A DNA stretch of 5,848 bases, taken from Oscillospiraceae bacterium. Lineage in GTDB: Bacteria > Bacillota_A > Clostridia > Oscillospirales > WRJC01. Below are positions 1 through 5,527 of this stretch, one piece after another (the stretch's first letter is position 1; every line of letters starts with the position of its first letter). A program made the translations under genes and the position numbers. Location: positions 1 through 5,848 of the forward strand of contig WRJC01000094.1 of assembly GCA_009782405.1 (NCBI GenBank), given 5' to 3'. The notes beneath the pieces were generated by a model. The model did not search any database and had not been told where the DNA came from. It saw only the letters and a list, made by a program, of their open reading frames with translations.

Positions 1-7
1 ATTTTTG

Positions 8-16
8 CCTCCTTTT
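8..16 (-). promoter_or_regulatory. Strong ribosome binding site of a gene beyond the left edge
   Basis: On the minus strand this reads AAAAGGAGG, followed by CAAAAAT up to the window edge. If the next base outside is G, an ATG would start at position 2, five bases after GGAGG, which is a workable spacing. The site lies about 40 bases downstream of the DUF1016 stop codon, so a further minus-strand gene almost certainly begins here. Its identity is not visible. An hsdR gene would suit the neighbourhood, but that is inference. Confidence 0.6.
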
Positions 17-28
17 CTTGCTCGAGAT

Positions 29-43
29 TTAACGGTACGTTAA
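29..43. repeat. Short inverted repeat between two minus-strand genes
   Basis: TTAACG, a three-base GTA loop, then CGTTAA form a perfect 6-bp inverted repeat just after the DUF1016 gene. The stem is AT-rich and has no T-run following it on the minus strand, so it is a poor candidate for an intrinsic terminator. It could be a protein binding site or chance. Confidence 0.3.
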
Positions 44-54
44 CTCACAATATA

Positions 55-1173
55 CTATTCCTCATCATCATCTTTCGGTTCAATAAAATAATCAATCTCT
101 TTTTGAATCTCGCTGTTAAAAAAAGATTTGCGCCGTTCCAAGCGTTCTTTTGCCTCAATCATTATAGATTTGATTTTTTCCTCAAATTCTGCTTTCGGCG
201 GTAAATGCGTCCAATACTCCGCAACGGCAATTCCCGCTTTATCCATTTCGAGAAGTTCAATCTTTTCACGGTTAGCCGTCGCACAGAGTATAATTCCAAT
301 CGGGGCTTCTTCGCCCGGTTGACGTTCGTATCTGTCAAGCCATTTTAAATAAAGTTCCATTTGTCCTTTATGCTCGGCTTGAAATTTTCCAAGTTTTAGT
401 TCGATAGCGATAAGCCGCTTTAATATTCTATGATAAAAAAGTAAATCCAAAACTATATCTTCACCGTCTAAAATCATTCTTTTTTGCCGTTCCACGAACG
501 AAAAGCCATGACCAAATTCGAGTATGAACGCTTCAATATCCGCGAGTATAGCTTTCTCCAAGTCCGCTTCAAGATAGTTTTCTTTTAACCCGAACACATC
601 AAGCAAATATGGGTCTTTGAACACATTAAACGGAACAGTCGATTGTTCCGATAGTTCGGTATTAGCAATCTCGCGCCGTTCATACGCTTTACGCGATATT
701 TGACGGCGTAATTCTTTTGTACCGTAATTTCGCGTTACTGCGTCATTTGCGTAAAATAACCGCGCTTCATCAGATTTTAACGATAATAATTCAATAAAAT
801 GCGACCAACTCAATTTTGCCGCCAGCAGCGGTAAAATCTCCAAGTCAGAAAATCGTTCCGCGAAAAGTGTCATGCGATAAATGTTTTTTTCAACAAAACT
901 TTTTCCGTATTTTGCCACCAATTTTGCCGATAGTGTCGTCAAAATTTGTTTTCCGTAAGCGGCGCGTTTATTGCCGAGTACAACCGAATTAATATATTGC
1001 CCGACTTCCCAAAACATCAATGTGTTTTCATGATTAGCGTGAGCATAAGCACGATATTTTCGGTTTTCAATAATCGCCGCGACACGTTCAAACAATACAG
1101 TTTCATCTAAAGGTTCAATATCAGATTCGGCGGGAATCAACGCTCCGCTTGTATCTTTTTTCTTTTTTGCCAT
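55..1173 (-). CDS. PDDEXK nuclease of the DUF1016/YhcG family
   Basis: A 372-residue protein with the usual two-part layout of this family. The N-terminal DUF1016 (YhcG_N) region covers about residues 25-170 (includes FWEVGQYI, YGKQIL and LSWSHF), and the C-terminal PDDEXK nuclease domain covers about 190-340. Visible active-site candidates are Asp243 in VLDLLF, Glu258 and Lys260 in IAIELK, and Gln271 in KGQMELYL; the FILEFGHGFSFVERQ block at 216-230 is also typical. Length and motifs suggest an intact gene. The start ATG follows GGGGG by about ten bases. DUF1016 proteins are often encoded inside or next to type I restriction loci; their exact role is unsettled, and DNA cleavage or nucleic acid processing is inferred from the fold. 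Here it follows wrecked hsdM, fic and hsdS genes, so it outlived them. The start is Lys-rich and the C-terminus acidic. Confidence 0.9.
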   Translation of the reverse strand: MAKKKKDTSGALIPAESDIEPLDETVLFERVAAIIENRKYRAYAHANHENTLMFWEVGQYINSVVLGNKRAAYGKQILTTLSAKLVAKYGKSFVEKNIYRMTLFAERFSDLEILPLLAAKLSWSHFIELLSLKSDEARLFYANDAVTRNYGTKELRRQISRKAYERREIANTELSEQSTVPFNVFKDPYLLDVFGLKENYLEADLEKAILADIEAFILEFGHGFSFVERQKRMILDGEDIVLDLLFYHRILKRLIAIELKLGKFQAEHKGQMELYLKWLDRYERQPGEEAPIGIILCATANREKIELLEMDKAGIAVAEYWTHLPPKAEFEEKIKSIMIEAKERLERRKSFFNSEIQKEIDYFIEPKDDDEE

Positions 1174-1200
1174 TCAGTTATTTCCCCCATCAATTATTAT

Positions 1201-1214
1201 CATTACACATTACA
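1201..1214. repeat. Two tandem copies of a 7-base unit (CATTACA)
   Basis: CATTACA occurs twice head to tail in the AT-rich stretch between the hsdS remnant and the DUF1016 start (1174-1256). This stretch holds no other gene and is the only place for a private promoter of the DUF1016 gene; no convincing -35/-10 pair could be picked out. The repeat may be chance in AT-rich DNA. Confidence 0.3.
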
Positions 1215-1227
1215 CCATATTTTAATA

Positions 1228-1398
1228 TTACAGTTGTAAAAAAAGAAAAGGCCATCGGTAGGGGCGCGCAATGCGCGTCCGCTCGAAAAACATGACACAA
1301 CCCGAGATCGATATGATGTATATGCACGGACGGCTAATAGTTCCAAATTCCACCCCATCGGGGCAAAGCTCCGCGATCATGCGGTCAAGTTCCGTCAT
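1228..1398 (-). pseudogene. hsdS: Remnant of type I restriction specificity subunit (hsdS), 5' end only
   Basis: From the ATG at 1398 the first 21 codons read MTELDRMIAELCPDGVEFGTI. This is the typical opening of one class of HsdS proteins (LDRLIAELCPDGVE followed by a KLGEV-like stretch). After about 1336 the frame runs through a GC-rich hairpin element and AT-rich DNA and stops at 1228, giving 56 codons where a real HsdS has roughly 380-450. The two target recognition domains and central conserved helices are missing. The start is supported by GGAGG eight bases upstream; an in-frame ATG at 1413 is an alternative but lies before that site. The start overlaps the end of the fic stub, as expected for coupled genes in one operon. 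It cannot make a working specificity subunit. Confidence 0.75.
1257..1335. repeat. GC-rich hairpin element interrupting the hsdS remnant
   Basis: The segment starts with GGTAGGGGCGCGCA and continues ATGCGCGTCCGC. Positions 1262-1280 fold into a stem of roughly seven pairs or more (one G-T) around a tiny CAATG loop. A second copy of the outer bases, CGGACG at 1327-1332, is inverted relative to CGTCCG at 1276-1281, enclosing about 45 bases. The GGTAGGGGC-hairpin-GTCCGC form resembles short palindromic repeats scattered between genes in many anaerobe genomes (from memory, not verified here). Recognisable HsdS coding ends exactly at its right side (about 1336), so it either inserted into hsdS or moved in with the deletion. 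On the minus strand a T-rich tract (1240-1252) follows, so it might also weakly terminate transcription. The boundaries are estimates. Confidence 0.45.
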
Positions 1399-1516
1399 CG
1401 GTTTCGCCTCCATTCAACATTTTTTCCAATAAAGCCGTAAGCAATAGCACGTTTGAACCGGAATAGCAATAAAAACTTTCGCCCTCATATTCAACGCCGC
1501 CGTATTCATGCTTCAT
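1385..1516 (-). pseudogene. Stub of a Fic-family toxin gene (N-terminal end fused to a short tail)
   Basis: An ATG at 1516 opens a 43-codon frame. Residues 13-25 (ESFYCYSGSNVLL) match the N-terminus of Fic proteins associated with VbhA-type antitoxins, which usually continue with an N-K-[LF] helix. Here the frame instead switches at about residue 25-26 to LTALLEKMLNGGE and stops. The HPFxxGNGR catalytic motif and the whole Fic fold are absent, so no AMP-transferase is made. The start overlaps the end of the antitoxin gene by 11 bases, the usual antitoxin-toxin coupling, and the stop overlaps the start of hsdS. The tail may be the original C-terminus, which would make this an in-frame internal deletion of roughly 150 codons or more. 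That reading is inference; the N-terminal match rests on a short stretch plus the gene order. Confidence 0.6.
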
Positions 1517-1688
1517 GCGCGTACCTCATTGCTTCGCGTTTCACCTGTTCTATATATTCCCTGATATTTATTTCACCCTCAAGAATTTTACGCCCTATTT
1601 CCTCAAGCTCGCCGTCTATAACAAATCCTTCGATTTCCATGCTTGTTTTGGCGTTTTTAAGTATATTGACTAATTTCTTTTCGCTCAT
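1506..1688 (-). CDS. VbhA-like antitoxin of a Fic toxin, orphaned
   Basis: A complete 60-residue acidic, helical protein. Residues 16-21 (SMEIEG) fit the inhibitory motif [S/T]xxxE[G/N] of class I Fic antitoxins. In the VbhA-VbhT structure the Glu of this motif blocks ATP binding in the Fic active site, which stops AMPylation. The second half (GELEEIGRKILEGEINIREYIEQV) also follows the VbhA pattern of a residue-dense helix, an EGxI turn and a final helix. The start is preceded by GGTGA at a nine-base spacing, and the stop lies inside the start of the fic remnant. Antitoxin genes of this kind are commonly inserted between hsdM and hsdS together with fic. The toxin partner is destroyed, so the protein has no obvious local target; it could still restrain a Fic protein encoded elsewhere. 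Family assignment is from motif and context. Confidence 0.7.
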   Translation of the reverse strand: MSEKKLVNILKNAKTSMEIEGFVIDGELEEIGRKILEGEINIREYIEQVKREAMRYAHEA

Positions 1689-1743
1689 GATATCACGTCA
1701 CCTTTATTATTCTATATTTTTGCACCCAAGGGTTTCGGAATTT

Positions 1744-2203
1744 TCATTTTCCCTCAATCTCCGCGATAATCGCGTTAATCTCCCTCCGCAAAATATCCTC
1801 GCGGGTCACGATGCGCTCAATTTCGGCGTTAAGCTCGCCGATGTCAACCGCTTCCCTCGTGTCCTTCTGCTCGACATAGGTGCCAACGGAGAGGTTGTAA
1901 TCCTGCTCGGCGATGTCGCCGCTGGAAACAAGTTTGGCGAAATGGGGAATATCCTCTTTGTCTATGTATGTTCCGACGATTTTTTCAATGTTTTGCGGAG
2001 TCAGTTTGTTGTTGTTCGTTATCTTAATAAACTCCCCGCTTGCATCGATGAACAGGGTTTTGTTATCATTTTTTGATTTCTTCAACACCGAGGATGTATT
2101 GCTTGAAGTCCCAGCCGTCCACGCTCCCGCGTAGGTCGTTGGCGATATTCCAAATAATACGGTGCAGTTCTGCCCGTTCCTGTTCTTTTTTATTGTCTGC
2201 CAC
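1744..2203 (-). pseudogene. hsdM: Type I restriction-modification methyltransferase subunit (hsdM), internally deleted and frameshifted
   Basis: A GTG at 2203, nine bases after GGAGG, opens a frame with the HsdM N-terminus (MADNKKEQERAELHRIIWNI, then DLRGSVDGWDFKQYILG). At about 2089-2083 this frame leaves the family sequence and stops at 2066, after 45 codons. In another frame, homology restarts at once at 2088 with VLKKSK and runs through TLFIDASGEF, NNNKLTPQNIEKI, TYIDKEDIPHFAKLV, DIAEQDYNLSVGTYVEQKDTRE and a closing coiled coil to the stop at 1744 (114 codons). A full HsdM is about 500 residues, so some 350 are missing, including the SAM-binding loop and the NPPF catalytic motif. The join is at GGTGTTG. 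A TTG at 2205 overlaps the GTG and is in frame with the C-terminal part, so a 153-residue hybrid could be translated, but its first 39 residues are nonsense. The gene starts 31 bases after the glycyl radical enzyme stop. Confidence 0.85.
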
Positions 2204-2212
2204 AATCAAATA

Positions 2213-2218
2213 CCTCCA
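2213..2218 (-). promoter_or_regulatory. Ribosome binding site serving two overlapping start codons of hsdM
   Basis: TGGAGG on the minus strand lies about nine bases before the GTG at 2203 and seven before the TTG at 2205. The two starts share one base and open different frames. The GTG gives the true HsdM N-terminus; the TTG gives the frame that reaches the intact HsdM C-terminus after the deletion. Both spacings are workable. Confidence 0.6.
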
Positions 2219-2234
2219 TTCACATCATTAGCCT

Positions 2235-4229
2235 TCACTCGTGTTCCGTCCTCTCGATTACCGTGCGCTTCTGCAAGTCCGACAAATTGTTGAAATATTC
2301 GCTGTAGCCGCCCGTCCTGACTATCAGGTTTCCGTGCTTTTCCGGGTGCAGCAAGGCATCTTCCATGTCCTCGCGCGAAACGCAGTTCACCTGCAGCTGC
2401 ATTCCGCCCTGCGCGAAAAACCCCATTATGAGCGGCCTCAGCGCGGTTTTGGCCGCGTTTTTTTGGATTCTGAAATTGACCACGGGCGTTCCCACGGCTT
2501 TTGACAATTTGAGTTTGGCGACGCTGTTCAAAAGCGCAGTCGGCCCACGGGAATCCTTGCCGTGGATCGCGCCGAGCGAATCGCACAGCGGTTCGCCTTT
2601 CCTGCGCCCGTCGGGAGTCGATCCGACGCGCTCCCCCGCCCCCGTATAAGTGACAAATTGAATCGAGGACGACACAAATCCCTCCCCGCCAAACAATTCG
2701 TATTCATCCAAACACCCAAATATCTTCCCGGAAAAATCAGCCGCCAATTCATCAGCTTCCAAATCGTCCACGCCAAAACACGGACATCTGCGAAGTTCCG
2801 AGTAGAATTCGGCGTCCTCGCGATCCAGCAGTTCGAGAAATTTTTCCGCAGCGTATTTCTTTTTGTCAAACACGAGCGATTTTACGGCCAAAAGCGAATC
2901 GATCACATTTATCGTCCCCGCGAAATTCACCACGCTCCAGTTATATCTCGCGCCGCCCGCATTGAAATCCTTTTGGTTGCCTATGCAGTCGTCGATCAGA
3001 AGAGTGCGCACCGGATGGGGGATATGTTCGGCGCGGTGCGCATAAAGCTCGTTGATCTCGCGCGCGGTCTTTTCCCCGGTTTTATATATTTCGCCTAAAA
3101 GTTTCCGGTAAAATTCCTCAAAGCTTTCGGCAAACGGCAGATTTTCCCTTAAATATTTTTCGAAAATCGCCGCCAAGTTTATTCCCGCGTCAAGCGAGCC
3201 TACATGCGAAATTCCCGCCAGCATCGTTTCCGTGCAGCCGCCCCCGTTGAATTGCAGCAGATCCTCTTTCGGGATGTCCGGAAATCTTTTTGCCAAAGCG
3301 GACTGATATAGGGGTTCGTTGTAAAACGCGGGCTGGCCGCAGCCCGATTCTATGTCCTCTATGGCCGCTTCCCATATATCGTCGGGCATCGACTCCGTCA
3401 CCCTGAGTTCCAGCGCGGGCCTGCGCATTCCTTTCGCCGCTTTTAAGATTTGTAGCGTGAGCGCGTTGCAGCATGGCCCCAAGGCGCTCGACCAGCCGCC
3501 GCACATATCGACGTTTGAAAAGAACTCCCGGAATATCTCCGTCATATCCTCGCCGTTGTGATATTCGATTAGTTCCGCGTCGAGCCTGCCCGGATTGTCG
3601 CAGCCATCGACATAATACATGAAATTCCAGGCCACAATCGCTTCGTACAGATCGCCGGCCGGGGAAAACGGGACTTTTTCCAGCGCTCTGATCAGTTTCT
3701 CGGGCGCGTTTTTGCTTTTTACGGCCGCCAAAAAACGCTCGCGCAAAATATGTATCCCATCTGTTATTTCCAATAATCCTTCTTTGAAATCCCCGCCGGG
3801 AAGCGCGTTTATTCTCGCGATATATGAATCCAGCCCCTCTTTGGCGACGCGCTTGTAGTTCGGGTGCGAATGGGTGTATCCGTTTCCGCCCACGTCGTGC
3901 GGCGGCGAAACCCACTTGGGAGATATGAACTGCCCGTTCAGCAATTCGGCGTACTCCCCCAGTCCGTTTTCCCTCAGCAGCTTTTTCACATTTTCGGGGT
4001 CGCCGCTGCAGGTATACGAATAACTTGGCTGCATGATCGTTTCGTACCCCTCGTGCAGCCCGCCGTTCGGGTACAGGTTCCCGCCCCTGTACGGCGTCAA
4101 TTCCATGAATTCCCAATATCGCCTCTGCGCCCTCGCATACCTATAGAAACGCCCGCGTTCCGGGAACTCCAAAAACCCGCCGGCATACGGCTCGTTTATT
4201 TTTAGAAACGTTTCGATTATTTTGTTCAT
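2235..4229 (-). CDS. Glycyl radical enzyme (pyruvate formate-lyase superfamily), substrate unknown
   Basis: A 664-residue enzyme with all hallmarks of the glycyl radical superfamily. The thiyl loop FNGGGCTETM has Cys332 and Glu334. Other conserved blocks are NPGRLD at 212-217, GGARYN at 425-430, STPDGRRKGEPL at 537-548, GPTALL at 562-567, GGMQLQVNC at 608-616 and HPEKHGNLIVRTGGYSEYF at 628-646, where Gly641 should carry the radical, followed by the usual RTEHE end. A Cys-x-Glu active site, unlike the Cys-Cys of pyruvate formate-lyase, points to the dehydratase, decarboxylase or lyase branch. CTE rather than the common CVE, and only 331 residues before the Cys (433 is the Cys in glycerol dehydratase), set it apart. 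It needs a radical-SAM activase, which is not in this window. The start at 4229 follows AAGGA at nine bases; an ATG seven bases upstream is out of frame. It is cytoplasmic and oxygen-sensitive by family. The upstream lipoprotein gene ends 22 bases away, suggesting co-transcription. I cannot name the reaction. Confidence 0.9.
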   Translation of the reverse strand: MNKIIETFLKINEPYAGGFLEFPERGRFYRYARAQRRYWEFMELTPYRGGNLYPNGGLHEGYETIMQPSYSYTCSGDPENVKKLLRENGLGEYAELLNGQFISPKWVSPPHDVGGNGYTHSHPNYKRVAKEGLDSYIARINALPGGDFKEGLLEITDGIHILRERFLAAVKSKNAPEKLIRALEKVPFSPAGDLYEAIVAWNFMYYVDGCDNPGRLDAELIEYHNGEDMTEIFREFFSNVDMCGGWSSALGPCCNALTLQILKAAKGMRRPALELRVTESMPDDIWEAAIEDIESGCGQPAFYNEPLYQSALAKRFPDIPKEDLLQFNGGGCTETMLAGISHVGSLDAGINLAAIFEKYLRENLPFAESFEEFYRKLLGEIYKTGEKTAREINELYAHRAEHIPHPVRTLLIDDCIGNQKDFNAGGARYNWSVVNFAGTINVIDSLLAVKSLVFDKKKYAAEKFLELLDREDAEFYSELRRCPCFGVDDLEADELAADFSGKIFGCLDEYELFGGEGFVSSSIQFVTYTGAGERVGSTPDGRRKGEPLCDSLGAIHGKDSRGPTALLNSVAKLKLSKAVGTPVVNFRIQKNAAKTALRPLIMGFFAQGGMQLQVNCVSREDMEDALLHPEKHGNLIVRTGGYSEYFNNLSDLQKRTVIERTEHE

Positions 4230-4230
4230 C

Positions 4231-4242
4231 TTGCATAATCCT
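4231..4242 (-). repeat. Leader copy A (AGGATTATGCAA) before the glycyl radical enzyme
   Basis: This 12-base sequence is identical to the one before the lipoprotein gene at 5503-5514. It holds the AGGA ribosome binding site and an ATG at 4236 that is out of frame with the enzyme, whose own ATG follows at 4229. The out-of-frame ATG opens only a short frame overlapping the gene start. Confidence 0.5.
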
Positions 4243-4251
4243 TTTTTTCTT

Positions 4252-5508
4252 TCACTCGATGTTTTCCTGCGCGATCCTCTCTAAGTTCATGGGTCCTATG
4301 GCATCAAATACCGGCGTATTTATCAATCCAAACTGCAATTTGATCACGCGGTCGGACAGGCTGTAAATGGCCGCGACATAGATTGTCGTTTTTTCGTCAT
4401 CCCGTATTTTGATCAATTCGCTGAAATAGTAGTCTTTTCCATAATTTGAATAATCGTAATTTTGATATGTGACTCCAAACCCATATGTGTTGTACAGGAT
4501 CCCCCCATAGGCGTCGATGGCATTCCATGCATTTCCCACATCCTCGTAGGTTATCTCAACGATCTCCACGATCACTTTTTTCGGTTCCTCGAAAAAATTG
4601 CCCAGGGATGGCACTATCATTTTCCCGATGGTTTTTTCCTGCCCCGCATATTTATACGATATGCCGCTATCGTCCATCGCTTTGGACAGCGATTGGATCG
4701 AATAGCCCGAGATAATCAATTCATCGCCCGCTTCGCTGACTTTTTGTTCATAAGAACTGGCAGCCGAAGTTTTCGCGCTTCCGTTTTCGAAAACGATGCT
4801 TCTGAGTATAGGCATTATCGGTATTTCGGGCGCGAATTTTGCCATATCCCCCAAGTTTGCGAAAAACATCAACGTGGCATTTTCTTTTTCGGAAGCAATC
4901 ACATACATTTTGCTGCACAATTCATCATTTTCTTCCAAACGCCGGCCGAACGCCGCGTAAAATACGCCGTCTTTCAATGGTTCGAAACCTTTTGTTTCCT
5001 CGGAGATATATAGGCCCTCCGCGATCACTTCGGCAGTCATATCGTAATATTTTTTATACAGGGCTTCGACATCTTCTTTTTTCGAAAAAGAATAACCAAA
5101 CATATCGTTTTTGCCGTCGCATATCATTTCTGTTCCGTCAAGGATATACGTAAAAATAGGGATACTTCTTCCATCGTCGCTTTTTACCATTTGCAATTCC
5201 CATAGATAGCCGCTGTATATCAGGGTGAACCCGTTTCCTTGAAAAGTTATATTTCTGATCTCGTCGGTAATTTCGAATTCGTCTAAAATTGCTTGTATGC
5301 TGTCTACAAGATCCTTCATTTCATCGGTAATTTCCATGATTTCGTTGGTCGGCATTTTGCCGTCGCGTTCCAAAATTGCAATGGCGCCATCCAAAATTTC
5401 ATTTTTTTCGTCAACTTTCCTTTGTATGCAGCCAAAAAGCGAAAAACAACATAATAGCGCGATAATTGCGAAAAAAATTTTTGTTTGCGTGTTTTTCATC
5501 TTTTGCAT
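4252..5508 (-). CDS. Putative lipoprotein of unknown function
   Basis: A 418-residue protein that I do not recognise. It starts with a lipoprotein signal peptide: a basic N-region to residue 10, a hydrophobic run IFFAIIALLCCFSLF, and a lipobox LFGC with Cys27 as the lipid-modified residue. The mature part (about 392 residues) should sit on the outer face of the cytoplasmic membrane. There are no further membrane segments. An acidic stretch rich in Glu and Asp (33-85, probably helical) follows; then a mixed alpha/beta region to about 240; a Ser/Ala-rich linker (GSAKTSAASSYEQ, 243-255); and a second region to the end with a Tyr/Asn-rich patch at 339-361. Only two Cys (130, 198) remain after processing. 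Translation may begin at 5508 or at the in-frame ATG at 5499; GGGAGG lies three or twelve bases away, so the second start is quite possible. It lies 19 bases after the RluA gene and 22 before the glycyl radical enzyme. A substrate-sensing or cell-envelope role would be a guess. Confidence 0.8.
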   Translation of the reverse strand: MQKMKNTQTKIFFAIIALLCCFSLFGCIQRKVDEKNEILDGAIAILERDGKMPTNEIMEITDEMKDLVDSIQAILDEFEITDEIRNITFQGNGFTLIYSGYLWELQMVKSDDGRSIPIFTYILDGTEMICDGKNDMFGYSFSKKEDVEALYKKYYDMTAEVIAEGLYISEETKGFEPLKDGVFYAAFGRRLEENDELCSKMYVIASEKENATLMFFANLGDMAKFAPEIPIMPILRSIVFENGSAKTSAASSYEQKVSEAGDELIISGYSIQSLSKAMDDSGISYKYAGQEKTIGKMIVPSLGNFFEEPKKVIVEIVEITYEDVGNAWNAIDAYGGILYNTYGFGVTYQNYDYSNYGKDYYFSELIKIRDDEKTTIYVAAIYSLSDRVIKLQFGLINTPVFDAIGPMNLERIAQENIE

Positions 5509-5514
5509 AATCCT
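5503..5514 (-). repeat. Leader copy B (AGGATTATGCAA) at the lipoprotein start
   Basis: Identical over 12 bases to the leader of the glycyl radical enzyme at 4231-4242, and both copies are followed shortly by GATGAA. Here the ATG inside the repeat is in frame with the gene (MQKM), whereas in the other copy two missing bases put it out of frame. It includes the 3' half of a GGGAGG ribosome binding site. Confidence 0.5.
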
Positions 5515-5527
5515 CCCAAAATAATGT

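Noticed and set aside
1174..1256. Promoter for the DUF1016 gene (TTTACA and GATAAT-like words)
   Set aside because: The words do not have a proper 16-18 base spacing to a matching partner, and AT-rich DNA yields such words by chance.
1240..1280. Possible intrinsic terminator on the minus strand (hairpin then T-rich tract)
   Set aside because: The T-rich tract begins well after the stem, too far for a normal intrinsic terminator, so it is only mentioned under the hairpin element.
1292..1432. Plus-strand frame of 46 codons starting MTQPEIDMMYMHGR
   Set aside because: It is antisense to the hsdS and fic remnants, whose minus-strand reading has family homology, and it has no convincing ribosome binding site. 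Its first part lies in the hairpin element, so a fragment of an element gene cannot be fully excluded.
1712..1747. 11-codon frame MKIPKPLGAKI overlapping the hsdM stop by ATGA
   Set aside because: Stop-start overlap is typical of coupled genes and it could be one more gene stub, but eleven codons give no recognisable match.
1453..2076. Plus-strand open frame of 207 codons
   Set aside because: It runs opposite to the antitoxin and hsdM C-terminus, has low-complexity Ser/Ile/Phe content and no family features; it is a mirror of minus-strand coding.
3190..4116. Minus-strand open frame of 308 codons inside the glycyl radical enzyme
   Set aside because: It is an Arg/Gly-rich alternative frame of a gene whose true frame has complete family motifs; a shadow of GC-biased codon positions.
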